Shown here in pieces: positions 37,747 through 46,550 of a stretch of 64,000 bases of DNA. This DNA is from Streptococcus cristatus AS 1.3089 (GTDB taxonomy: Bacteria > Bacillota > Bacilli > Lactobacillales > Streptococcaceae). Under the pieces are notes generated by a model. The model saw nothing but the letters and a program-made list of their open reading frames with translations. It searched no databases and was not told where the DNA came from. The stretch covers positions 1,838,213 to 1,902,212 of the forward strand of contig NC_021175.1 in NCBI RefSeq assembly GCF_000385925.1, given 5' to 3'. A program made the position numbers and the translations under genes. Position 1 is the stretch's first letter. Every line of letters begins with the position of its first letter.

Positions 37747-39414
37747 CTAGCGAACTTCCATGACAACCGGAAGAATAGCCGGTCGGCGCCTGGTCTGCTC
37801 AAAGAGGAACTTAGCCAAACTATCACGAACCGCTCCCTTGAGCTCGCCCCAGTCAAAGCTTTCCTGAGCCAGATAGTCTTCCACTGTCTTATTGATCAGG
37901 TCAGTACTCTCCCGCAGGATGTCACGACTCTTCTTGACATAGACAAATCCCCGAGTATGAACCTTGGCTTTGGAAATGATTTTCTTCTCCTTACGGTTGA
38001 CCGTAAGGGCCACGATGAAGATGCCGTCTTCAGACAGAACCTTGCGGTCACGCAGGACGATATTGCCCACATCACCGATGGCATTTCCATCAATCATGAC
38101 ATCGCCTGCTGACACTGCTCCAGCTGGCACAAAGTCGCCATTTTCGTAGGCCATGATGCTACCACGCTTAGGTATCAAGATGTTTTCTGGTAAAATCCCG
38201 ACTTCCATAGCTGCCTTGGCATGGGCGTCTAGTCCGCGGTACTCTCCCTGAATCGGGAAGAGGTACTTGGGTTGCAGTAAGTTGAGCATAAGTTGCAAGT
38301 CACGCGCATTGGCATGACCAGATACACGCAAGTTTTGGGTAATCAGCTTGACCACGCCACCAGCTTGGTAAATCATGTTTTCCACACGCGCCACAACTGC
38401 TTCCTTGGCAATAGATGGCGTTGTAACGATATAAACCAAGTCTCCGTCTTTGATTTCTACATAACGGTGACGACCAATGGACATCTTGCGCAGGCCATTA
38501 ATAGGCTCACCCATCCGACCCGTCTCCAAGATAATCAGCTCATGGTCCTCAAACTTAGACATTTCCTTAGGCTTGATCAAAAGACGTTCATCCGCCAAGG
38601 ATAATTTTTTGAGGCGGATAGCTGTACGGACGATATTTTCAATATCAAAGCCTGTCAAAACGACGCGACGACCTGTTTCTGCCGCAGCTTCAAAGACCTG
38701 TTGGATCCGAGACAGGTTGCTGGCAACCGCTGCTACGATGACACGCCCATCCCAATCCGAAATCGTGTCTGTAATCTCACGACCAACCTCGCTCTCACTA
38801 GCCACTTGCACAGTGCTATCAGCGTTGGCTGAATCACTTAAGAGAGCTAAAACGCCCTCACGACCGATCTCAGCCAAACGGCCGAAATCTGTTGCATAAG
38901 ATTCGCTGGCAGATTGGTCAAACTTGAAATCTCCTGTATAAACAATATTGCCTTCACGCGTCTTGACAACGATTCCCAGACTCTCTGGAATCGAGTGGGT
39001 CGTCCGGAAGAAAGAGACAACCGTTTCGCCAAACTCAATCTCGGTATTTTCATCGATAACATGAAAATCATTGAACTTCTTCACGGCGTCATTGTTTTTT
39101 ACAAAGAGCTTGGCTAGCTCAATCGTCAACTCCGAACCAAAAACCGGTACCTTGGCTTCTGTCAAAAGATAAGGCAGCGCACCGATGGCATCCGCATGAC
39201 CGTGGGTCAGAAAGACACCTGCAATTCGGTCTTTATTTTCAAACAAATAATCCATGTTGGGAATGACTACATCTACTCCCAGCTGCTCATTTTCTGGGTA
39301 TTTGAGCCCAGCATCCAATACAAAAATGGAATCATCCACTTCGGCGACGTAGAGGTTTTTCCCATTCTCGCGCACGCCGCCCAAAGTAATCAGCTTAATA
39401 GTGCTTTTACTCAT
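37747..39414 (-). CDS. rnjB: Ribonuclease J2 (probable, with altered metal motif)
   Basis: 555 residues with the RNase J layout: metallo-beta-lactamase domain, beta-CASP domain (LLSDSANAD, VLTGFDIENI), linker and C-terminal domain. The catalytic HxHxDH is HGHADA here (residues 71-76), lacking the last His, while later motifs (TTHSIPES, TGDFKFDQ, SGHANARDL) remain. Loss of this ligand is characteristic of RNase J2, which works as a weakly active or structural partner of J1. Adjacent to estA as in pneumococcus. Preceded by a leader of about 110 nt with hairpins. Confidence 0.88.
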   Translation of the reverse strand: MSKSTIKLITLGGVRENGKNLYVAEVDDSIFVLDAGLKYPENEQLGVDVVIPNMDYLFENKDRIAGVFLTHGHADAIGALPYLLTEAKVPVFGSELTIELAKLFVKNNDAVKKFNDFHVIDENTEIEFGETVVSFFRTTHSIPESLGIVVKTREGNIVYTGDFKFDQSASESYATDFGRLAEIGREGVLALLSDSANADSTVQVASESEVGREITDTISDWDGRVIVAAVASNLSRIQQVFEAAAETGRRVVLTGFDIENIVRTAIRLKKLSLADERLLIKPKEMSKFEDHELIILETGRMGEPINGLRKMSIGRHRYVEIKDGDLVYIVTTPSIAKEAVVARVENMIYQAGGVVKLITQNLRVSGHANARDLQLMLNLLQPKYLFPIQGEYRGLDAHAKAAMEVGILPENILIPKRGSIMAYENGDFVPAGAVSAGDVMIDGNAIGDVGNIVLRDRKVLSEDGIFIVALTVNRKEKKIISKAKVHTRGFVYVKKSRDILRESTDLINKTVEDYLAQESFDWGELKGAVRDSLAKFLFEQTRRRPAILPVVMEVR

Positions 39415-39534
39415 TTTTACTCCTATTCGATTTTAGAATCTCATGTATCAAAGATTCCTTGATTTTATTACTAACGGTCCTTGGCAAACCAAGTCGAATT
39501 ACAGTTTTGCAAACAAAGTTTGCACATCTTAGTC

Positions 39535-39563
39535 ATTATAGCATTTTTTCACGCTTTTTTCAA
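39535..39563 (-). promoter_or_regulatory. rnjB promoter with structured leader
   Basis: Minus strand TTGAAA (39558-39563), 17-bp spacer, extended -10 TGCTATAAT (hexamer 39535-39540). The leader contains GCAAAC-TTT-GTTTGC and CTTGG-TTTG-CCAAG hairpins and an AGAATC...GATTCT-like pair before the start. The 39564-39736 stretch beyond shows no gene. Confidence 0.75.
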
Positions 39564-39736
39564 AACAAAGGAAACTCATAGAGCAAGCTAGAAATCTAAG
39601 AATAGGTATTTGATACAGCAAGTCTCTGGCTACTTCTTCCTTCCTGATTCAAAATGCGGAGAAAGACATCCTCCCAGTTTCATTTTAGAAGACAGCTTTT
39701 GGAAACTAGATCTACTCACAAGATAAAAAATAATAG

Positions 39737-39910
39737 AGGCTGGGACAAAAGTCCTAGCCTCTCAATTGTCTTTGGATTGTCGAGCAAGACGCAGTGGTTG
39801 AGTGAGCTCTACTAGGCTGATTTCATCAGCTTTTACAGCCCTACTCAACTGTGCGGAGGTGAGACGACGAAATCGAATTCTAACGAATTACCGATTTCTG
39901 TCCCACTCTC
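39737..39910 (-). repeat. Copy E of the ~173-bp repeat
   Basis: Full-length copy 85 bp downstream of the bglA stop, same polarity. Variant positions include GTGAGCTC for GTGGGCTC and GGTGAGAC for GGTGGGAC, which weaken two of the inverted-repeat arms. Confidence 0.9.
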
Positions 39911-39994
39911 ACTATTCGAGCGGGATGCCCTAAACTTAATTAAAAGATTAGTTAGGAAACTGCCCTATTATATAGGCTGAATTGGTAGACAAGC

Positions 39995-41377
39995 TTATTC
40001 AAAGCCATTGTTTTGGCTTAATTCTTTGAACCAGTGTCCTGATTTTTTGATAGTTCGTTCTTGGGTTTCCAGATTGAGCTCAATCAAGCCATAGCGGTTC
40101 TTATAGCTATTGAGCCAAGACCAACAATCGATAAAGGTCCACATGAGGTAACCTGTACAGTTGGCCCCGTCCTGAATGGCACGATGGAGCTGGCGCAGAT
40201 GGCCTTTAACAAAGTCAATTCGATAATCGTCTTGGATCATGCCATTTTCACGGAATTTCTCTTCACCCTCGACTCCCATGCCATTTTCCGTCAGGATCCA
40301 TTCAATATTGCCATAGTTTTCCTTGATATTTTGTGCAATATCGTAAATTCCTTGCTCATAGATTTCCCAGCCACGGTGGGGGTTAATCTTGCGACCAAGC
40401 ATGACATAAGGCTCATAGAAATGATCTGGCAGAAGCGGCGACTCTGGATGCTTCAAATACTTAGGCGCCGCAACCCGTAGAGGCTGATAATAATTGACAC
40501 CCAAAAAGTCTACTGTATTTTCCCGAATAGTCTGCAACTGCTCCTCAGTCGTAGTCGGCAAAAGATCGTGCTCGCGCAAAAGATCGACCAGCTCTGCTGG
40601 ATAATAGCCCAAAACAGATGGATCCAAGAAAGACTTGGCTTGGAAGAGCTCAGCAATACGAGCTGCCTTCAAGTCCGCCGGATGCTGGCTGCGTGGATAA
40701 GCTGGTGTCAGGTTTAGGATAATGCCGATTTTGTAGTCTGCTCCAACCTCATGGCAGGCTTTCACTGCTAAAGAGCTAGCTAGCTGGGTATGATAAGCGA
40801 CCTTGACCGCAGCCTGAGCGTCCACTTTATTAGGATAATGCCCATCATAGAAATAGCCAAACTCAACCGGTACGATAGGCTCGTTAAAGGTCACCCATTG
40901 GTCCACCAAGTCACCGTAGCTTTCAAAGCAGAAACGAGCATAGTCTACATAGGCATCAACTGTATCCAAGCTTTCCCAGCCTTCCTGTGCTTCCTGCAAG
41001 GCAAAGGGCAGGTCAAAATGATAAAGATTGACAATCAAGCGAATACCCTTGGACTTGATTCTTTCAAAAACCTTGCGATAGAAGTCAACTCCCACTTGAT
41101 TAACTGGTCCACGACCATCTGGAAAAATCCGTGACCATTGAATAGAAGTCCGAAAGGCCGTGTGGCCTGTTTCGACTAAAAGGTCGATGTCTTGCTCCCA
41201 ATTTTCATAAAAAGTGGATGCCTTGGCAGGGCCAATTTCGTTATAGAAACGATGGGGTTCTTGGCTAAACCAATAGTCCCAAAGGTTATCTCCCTTTCCA
41301 TCTCCTGAAATCCGCCCCTCCGTTTGCGGACCCGATGTAGAAGATCCCCAGACGAAACCTTTTGGAAATTGAATCAT
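39995..41377 (-). CDS. GH1 beta-glucosidase / 6-phospho-beta-glucosidase
   Basis: 460 residues. The GH1 acid/base is in TFNEPIVP (about 167) and the nucleophile in LTENGMG (about 362). The N-terminus FPKGFVWGSSTSGPQTEG is typical. Most streptococcal members act on PTS-imported phospho-beta-glucosides; no PTS gene is adjacent, so the true substrate is open. Transcribed from its own promoter (TATAAT at 41412-41417, minus strand) after the msmK terminator. Confidence 0.86.
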   Translation of the reverse strand: MIQFPKGFVWGSSTSGPQTEGRISGDGKGDNLWDYWFSQEPHRFYNEIGPAKASTFYENWEQDIDLLVETGHTAFRTSIQWSRIFPDGRGPVNQVGVDFYRKVFERIKSKGIRLIVNLYHFDLPFALQEAQEGWESLDTVDAYVDYARFCFESYGDLVDQWVTFNEPIVPVEFGYFYDGHYPNKVDAQAAVKVAYHTQLASSLAVKACHEVGADYKIGIILNLTPAYPRSQHPADLKAARIAELFQAKSFLDPSVLGYYPAELVDLLREHDLLPTTTEEQLQTIRENTVDFLGVNYYQPLRVAAPKYLKHPESPLLPDHFYEPYVMLGRKINPHRGWEIYEQGIYDIAQNIKENYGNIEWILTENGMGVEGEEKFRENGMIQDDYRIDFVKGHLRQLHRAIQDGANCTGYLMWTFIDCWSWLNSYKNRYGLIELNLETQERTIKKSGHWFKELSQNNGFE

Positions 41378-41511
41378 ATTTTATTTACCTCTCGATTTAT
41401 CTTTACACCTCATTATATAAAGACCTTCTGCCAAAAGAAAGCAACAGTCTATTCAAATTTCTCCACTGATTAAAGACATTTGTGATTGCGAAAACTAAAA
41501 GTTCATTTAAA

Positions 41512-41536
41512 AAACGCAGACAAATTGTCTACGTTT
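41512..41536 (-). terminator. msmK terminator
   Basis: AAACGtAGACA - ATT - TGTCTgCGTTT followed by TTTTAAA on the minus strand, 16 bp past the msmK stop. Confidence 0.85.
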
Positions 41537-41551
41537 CATCATCTTTACTGA

Positions 41552-42707
41552 TCAATAAACTGTTTTCTCTGTTTCGAAATCAAAGAAATGCGCCTTGTTC
41601 AAGTCGAAGCCAAGGTCAATTCCAACACCTGTCTCCAAGTGGTCACGAGCATCTACACGTGCGATGAACTCGCTGTCGCCAACTTGACAGTAAAGGTGAG
41701 ACTCAGAACCCAAAAGCTCAGAGACAGAAATGGTCGCATGAACCACAGAATCTGGGAAGGTCTCCAAGAAAGCAGCTTCTGTATTGATATCTTCTGGACG
41801 AATACCGAAGATCAATTTCTTACCGTCATAGCCCTTCTCACGCAGCACCTTCAGTGTTCCTTCTCACGCAGCACCTTCAGTGTTCCTTCTGGAACCGTCA
41901 AACGCAAGCCATTGGCAACAATTTGATTTCCCTCAAGTGTCACAGTGATAAAGTTCATCGCTGGGCTACCGATGAAGCCTGCCACAAATTTATTAACTGG
42001 GTGGTTGTAGACTTCTTGTGGGCTACCGATTTGCTCTACTCGACCAATCGTTCCAGTTCCAGCAGGGTTCTTGGTTGCTGACATGATAACAATGCGGTCT
42101 GCAAGCGTCATCGCTTCTGTCTGGTCGTGGGTAACGTAAATGGTTGTTGCTCCGATACGGCGGTGGATTTTGGCAATCTCAGCACGCATGGACACACGCA
42201 ACTTAGCATCCAAGTTAGACAGAGGCTCGTCCATTAGGAAAACCTTTGCATCACGTACGATAGCACGACCCATGGCAACACGCTGACGTTGACCACCTGA
42301 CAAGTCCGCCGGCTTGCGATCCAAGAATTCTTTCAAACCAAGGATTTCAGCTGCTTCTTGCACCCGTTTGTCGATATCTTCCTTGCTGTACTTGCGCAGT
42401 TTCAGTCCGAAAGCCATGTTGTCATAGACCGTCATGTGCGGATAGAGGGCATAGTTCTGGAAGACCATAGCAATATCACGATCTTTCGGTGCCACGTCAT
42501 TGACCACTTTACCATCAATCGAAGCTGTTCCTTCTGTGATATCCTCAAGACCCGCAATCATACGCAGCGTTGTCGATTTCCCACATCCTGACGGACCAAC
42601 GAAAACGATAAACTCCTTGTCCTTGATGTCCAAATTAAAGTCTTCAACAGAATAGTGCTCACTGTTTGGATACTTCTTATAAATATTTTTAGATTTAATT
42701 CAACCAT
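41552..42707 (-). pseudogene. msmK: msmK, multi-substrate sugar ABC ATPase, with two frameshifting lesions
   Basis: MsmK energises several CUT1 sugar importers of streptococci. The pieces add up to a normal protein of about 376 residues: MVELNLK at ATG 42707; then in another frame [20 protein letters not shown] into Walker [10 protein letters not shown], Walker B FLMDEP and signature LSGGQRQR; then in a third frame GYDGKKLIFGIRPEDINTEA to the end. Lesion 1 is an A-tract of five instead of six A near codon 8 (about 42680). Lesion 2 is a 26-bp perfect tandem duplication at 41833-41884. The two do not compensate. As sequenced only an internal 260-residue ATPase fragment (TTG 42633) and a 98-residue C-terminal piece are open. 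Assembly or culture error is possible. Confidence 0.88.
41833..41884. repeat. 26-bp perfect tandem duplication inside msmK
   Basis: CCTTCTCACGCAGCACCTTC plus AGTGTT occurs twice in a row (41833-41858 and 41859-41884), followed by the start of a third unit (CCTTCT). The unit length is not a multiple of three, so it shifts the msmK frame. The single-unit form would restore the expected [16 protein letters not shown] junction. Such duplications can arise and revert by slippage. Confidence 0.95.
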
Positions 42708-42753
42708 AAGCTTCTCCTAACTCCTTTACCATATTGTAAGTTCTTTCTGCTTG

Positions 42754-42762
42754 ATTATATCA
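42754..42762 (-). promoter_or_regulatory. msmK promoter (extended -10)
   Basis: TGATATAAT on the minus strand (hexamer 42754-42759), 47 bp from the ATG; AAAGGAG and AGGAG sites follow. The promoter is intact although the gene is not. Confidence 0.65.
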
Positions 42763-42864
42763 CGAATAGCAGGCCCTCACACTGACTCTTCTATATCTTT
42801 TTTTCTACTTTTTTTAGCATTAATATAGAAAAGAAATAAAGGTTCACTCACTTCAGCGATTTCA

Positions 42865-44148
42865 TCACTCAACTTGCTTCCGATAGGCCTTAGGCGACTT
42901 GCCACACAGCTTCCGAAAGACTTTGTAGAAATAACCAACATTGCTATATCCAACTGCATAACAAACGTCTTCTATACTGTCATTTTTGGCAAGTAAGAGC
43001 TGCTGGGCAGCCTTGATGCGCTGCTTATTTAGCAACTCTGCAAAAGTGGAGTTGGTCTCCCGCTTGATTAGCTGCCCCAAATAAACTGGATTGATGTAGA
43101 GTTCCTTGCTGATATCTTTTAGGGATAAGTCTTTTTGATAATCACGACCAATCACCTCCAAGACATTAGCAACATTCTCATTCATTCGATACTGGGCGAA
43201 CAAATCTGAGAGCTGATCTTTCATATAAGCCAGCAAGTCTGCAAAGGTGTTTGTGCTTTCAATTTTTTTGATAATGGTTGTCATATCATCTGATTTTAAA
43301 TGTTGAAACAGATGGTAAACATCCATGATAAACTGAATGAACAACTGTTTGGTAATTGAAACTTCAGGCGTATTTTGCAGCACGACATCCTTGAGCAAGT
43401 CCAATTCGTCCAAAATCTGACCAATATTTCCTTGTATAATCACGCGATAAATGGGCTCATAGTAGCTAAAGAGCGGATTAGTTTCTTGCAAGCTAACTGT
43501 TCCATAAAAAAGACTTTTTTCTAGATTTAGCTTGAAAGCCTGCAGGACTTGTTTATAAGGAGCTGTGAATTCTTCCAGATAGAGCGCTTCTTCCTTTTGC
43601 GAGGATAAAAACAAATAGCCTGTCTGTCCCAAAATACTATAAGGAAGCGAAACTAGGCCTTTTTCTTGAGCAGCTGCTCCCAACCAGACACTATCGAAGG
43701 ATTTGAGATAAGTAGCTATTTCATCTTCGCTTGTCTCTTCTTTAAAAATCAGCTCTAGTTGATTATTGGAAGAACGGTCAAATTCCCTTTCCAATTTTTC
43801 TAAGATTGCTGCCAGTTCGACCTTATCGACCGGCTTCACCAGATAATCTGCCACCTGCAAATTGAGGGCGGTTTTGACATATTCAAATTCTTGATAGCCT
43901 GAAAGAATGATAAAAGCTGCATTAGGCAGAGAATTCTTCATCTGCTCAATCATCTGCAAGCCATTCATCCCAGGCATATTGACATCGGTAATGACCAAAT
44001 CCACAGGATTGTCCTTAATATAGGCGAGGGCCGTTTCTGCATCATTAGCTGTAGAAACAACCTGCATATTCCACTTTTCAAAAGGAATCAGCACCTTCAA
44101 GCCTTCTGTGATCATGTATTCATCATCGACTAATAATACTCTGTACAT
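42865..44148 (-). CDS. YesN/AraC-type response regulator
   Basis: About 427 residues from ATG 44148 (MYRVLLVDDEYMITEGLKVL); a start at ATG 44163 is possible, since neither has a perfect ribosome site. N-terminal receiver with phosphoacceptor Asp in DLVITDVNMPG (about D55) and the switch Lys in YLVKPVD; a divergent middle region; C-terminal AraC-type double helix-turn-helix (IGRDYQKDLSLKDISKELYI ... CYAVGYSNVGYFYKVFRKLC). Pairs with the sensor kinase just upstream. In pneumococcus the YesMN (TCS07) system has been tied to N-glycan use; the neighbouring genes fit the same job. Confidence 0.9.
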   Translation of the reverse strand: MYRVLLVDDEYMITEGLKVLIPFEKWNMQVVSTANDAETALAYIKDNPVDLVITDVNMPGMNGLQMIEQMKNSLPNAAFIILSGYQEFEYVKTALNLQVADYLVKPVDKVELAAILEKLEREFDRSSNNQLELIFKEETSEDEIATYLKSFDSVWLGAAAQEKGLVSLPYSILGQTGYLFLSSQKEEALYLEEFTAPYKQVLQAFKLNLEKSLFYGTVSLQETNPLFSYYEPIYRVIIQGNIGQILDELDLLKDVVLQNTPEVSITKQLFIQFIMDVYHLFQHLKSDDMTTIIKKIESTNTFADLLAYMKDQLSDLFAQYRMNENVANVLEVIGRDYQKDLSLKDISKELYINPVYLGQLIKRETNSTFAELLNKQRIKAAQQLLLAKNDSIEDVCYAVGYSNVGYFYKVFRKLCGKSPKAYRKQVE

Positions 44149-44155
44149 CTTTTTT

Positions 44156-45799
44156 CTATTCATCCTTAATTTCTATAATATAGGTCACTCCTTGGTCCTG
44201 TTGCGATTTCAGTCGGATACTGTAACGGTCGCCAAAAAAGAGCAGGAAGCGTTCATGAATATTCCGAATACCAATGGATCTTTGCTGTTCTCGATTCTGG
44301 GCATCCATTAGCTCTCGGCTGGTCAGAATGTCTTGGATTTCGGCCAAACGGTCAGCTGGGATGCCTCGACCATTGTCTTGGATCATCAACCTTACAGCGC
44401 CGTCTATCTTTTGAGCCTTGACACTGATGACATTATCCTGCCTGCGGTAGTCGATGCCATGGGCAAAGTAATTTTCAATCAGCGGCTGAATACTAAACTT
44501 GGGAATCATCATTTCTTCCAAGCCTTCTTCAATTTTGAAGCCATAGGCCACTGATTTGGGGTGCCGAACCATGCAAAGATAGCTATATTTCCGACAAAAT
44601 TCCAATTCATTTTTCAAACTGCTTCTGGATTCATCTGAGATATTATTTCTCAGCAGACTGCTAAATTCATAGATAATATCTGCCAACTCTTCCTGCCGCT
44701 GCATGACTGCATACATCCTGATGAATTCCAAGGTATTGTACATAAAATGAGGATTGATTTGCGCCTGCAAGGCCCTCATATTAGCATCTTTTTGGCTAAT
44801 CTCCAAACGATAAATATCCCGAATACTCTTGTCCAGACTGTCCAACATGGTATTGGTCGTTGTCGCAATCAGAAGCAACTCCTGCTCCTTGGTCTCTGTC
44901 GCAATGCGCTTCTGATTTTCACCATCCGTGATGAGATGAAGCGTATCCACAATATCAACGACCTGTCTCTGGTAATTGAGAAAGATCCTCTGCAAAGCGG
45001 CATATAAAACTCCAACCAAAACCAGACCAGAAAAAATAATCAAACCAGTGCTGAAAACCGTCTTCTCTATCACGTAATGCGCAGGCACGGCCGTCTGGAT
45101 AGTATAATTGTAAATGGTTTCTTTTTTGATCCAGTCGTCTTGGCCAATTCCTTTTGTATCGCCAAAATGCAGGATTTCTTTTTTATAAGGCGAAATAACG
45201 CTGAGAGCGAGTGGAACATCGCCCCGCGTATTATCGACAACCTTGTTGAAGACCTCCTCATCAATCCGAATGTAAATCGTTCCAATGACTTGATCGACTG
45301 TCTTATCATAAATCGCAATGGGAAAGGCTTCTCGTGCAGGCCTGAATTCTTCAGCTGGAAGCTGCATGCCGCCGCGGGCTTGCCTTGTAGAAACAAAAAC
45401 GGTTTTGTAATCATTTAAGGCAATATCAATGCCCATGATAAATTCATTTTCAATATAAATATCATTGATATTTTTATGAAGGGATACCTGAACATAAGTC
45501 GGTACATCCGCAGATAAGCGCCAACTCGCATACTCAGAGGGACTCATGATAAAGTAGTTATAAATCCCGTCCAACTTTGCTCGATTTTCGACCAAACTTT
45601 GAGCTAGCTGATTAGCCCGACGGTTATAATAATCCACTTCGTCAGCCAATCGAGTAGCTGCTCGCTGTGCAATCTGCTTGGTTTCATTATAGCGGCTCTG
45701 CCAACCGGAATAGGACAGGATGATACCCAAGCATCCCACAATCGCCACCATAATGACAGCATAGACTTTTAGTAAAGAATGGAGCCAAAATTTCTTCAT
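44156..45799 (-). CDS. YesM-type sensor histidine kinase
   Basis: 547 residues. Transmembrane helices at about 10-30 and 258-280 flank an extracellular sensing domain of about 225 residues, followed by a HAMP-like segment. The H-box is of the HisKA_7TM/His_kinase type with INPHFMYNTLEFIRMYAVMQ (about 350), and the ATPase domain carries LIENYFAHGID and IQDNGRGIP (N and G1 boxes). It overlaps the DUF624 gene by 4 bp, so the three genes form one operon. Confidence 0.92.
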   Translation of the reverse strand: MKKFWLHSLLKVYAVIMVAIVGCLGIILSYSGWQSRYNETKQIAQRAATRLADEVDYYNRRANQLAQSLVENRAKLDGIYNYFIMSPSEYASWRLSADVPTYVQVSLHKNINDIYIENEFIMGIDIALNDYKTVFVSTRQARGGMQLPAEEFRPAREAFPIAIYDKTVDQVIGTIYIRIDEEVFNKVVDNTRGDVPLALSVISPYKKEILHFGDTKGIGQDDWIKKETIYNYTIQTAVPAHYVIEKTVFSTGLIIFSGLVLVGVLYAALQRIFLNYQRQVVDIVDTLHLITDGENQKRIATETKEQELLLIATTTNTMLDSLDKSIRDIYRLEISQKDANMRALQAQINPHFMYNTLEFIRMYAVMQRQEELADIIYEFSSLLRNNISDESRSSLKNELEFCRKYSYLCMVRHPKSVAYGFKIEEGLEEMMIPKFSIQPLIENYFAHGIDYRRQDNVISVKAQKIDGAVRLMIQDNGRGIPADRLAEIQDILTSRELMDAQNREQQRSIGIRNIHERFLLFFGDRYSIRLKSQQDQGVTYIIEIKDE

Positions 45800-46416
45800 G
45801 ATTTTTCTGTTTTCAACTTAGACTGAATGGTTTGGTAAATCGGGTCTAGGACATCACTGATAAAAAAGTGCCAAAGCCCAATAAAAACAAAGAAGAGTAG
45901 AGCCGGCATAAAGTAGCTGGCAATCAATAGCAAGATTGTCCCCAATAAAAGTTTCAGCATGGCTGAAATATTGAGAAAAACACCAATCAGAGATAATTTT
46001 AAGCTATTTTTATAAGAAAAATCAAAAAAAACCTGCAATTTCAAATAGACTGCATACACTGCTGGCGCCAAAAGCAAAAAGAGCAAATTTGCAATCGTCA
46101 ACAAGAGATAAAGGATCGTTTGGTGAGGAAGCTGGATGAGGAGATAAATTCCATAAGACAAAAGAGCCTGCACTGCAAACAAGGTCAAGAAAACTTTATT
46201 TGTAGCAAGGAAATTTTCCTTAAAGAGAGCCCATGCTTCTTTCCAATGATATTTCTTATAGTCATAGCCATATTGATGAAAGAGGGTCATGAGCACACAG
46301 CCCGCTGGAGCAAGCCCAAAAACAAGGCCTCCGCACAGGGCCAATACCCAAAAAATAGCGGACGCAAGCATGGCCATATAAATTCGTTGAAAAATCCACT
46401 CAACTAGTCTTCCCAT
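45796..46416 (-). CDS. DUF624 (YesL-like) membrane protein
   Basis: 206 residues with about five transmembrane segments (18-38, 75-95, 100-125, 140-165, 167-190). The N-terminus (FQRIYMAMLASAIFWVLALC ... APAGCVLMTLFHQYGYD) and the overall pattern are those of YesL/DUF624 proteins, which are regularly encoded with YesMN systems and LplBC-type sugar transporters. The exact role is unknown; it may help sense or gate the transporter. First gene of the operon, behind a cre-bearing promoter. Confidence 0.85.
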   Translation of the reverse strand: MGRLVEWIFQRIYMAMLASAIFWVLALCGGLVFGLAPAGCVLMTLFHQYGYDYKKYHWKEAWALFKENFLATNKVFLTLFAVQALLSYGIYLLIQLPHQTILYLLLTIANLLFLLLAPAVYAVYLKLQVFFDFSYKNSLKLSLIGVFLNISAMLKLLLGTILLLIASYFMPALLFFVFIGLWHFFISDVLDPIYQTIQSKLKTEKS

Positions 46417-46456
46417 TGTTTTTCCTTTCTGTTCTTTACATTCTGTACATTATAAA

Positions 46457-46483
46457 ATTATAACACATTTCAACCGTTTCCAA
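46457..46483 (-). promoter_or_regulatory. Promoter and cre-like site of the DUF624-YesMN operon
   Basis: Extended -10 TGTTATAAT on the minus strand (hexamer 46457-46462). TTGGAAACGGTTGAA (46469-46483) matches the cre consensus WTGNAANCGNWNNCA at 14 of 15 positions and overlaps the -35 region, so CcpA repression is likely. Confidence 0.65.
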
Positions 46484-46509
46484 AAATTCCTCTCAGTCAA
46501 AAGAAGAAA

Positions 46510-46539
46510 AATCCTCCTCAAAATATGACGAGGAGGATT
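46510..46539 (-). terminator. Terminator of the sugar ABC operon
   Basis: AATCCTCCTC - GTCATATTTT - GAGGAGGATT followed by TTTTCTTCTTTT on the minus strand, 11 bp past the binding-protein stop. Confidence 0.88.
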
Positions 46540-46550
46540 TATGATTTTGC

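Noticed and set aside
41833..41884. CRISPR or VNTR array
   Set aside because: Only two full units without spacers; it is a simple tandem duplication in a gene.
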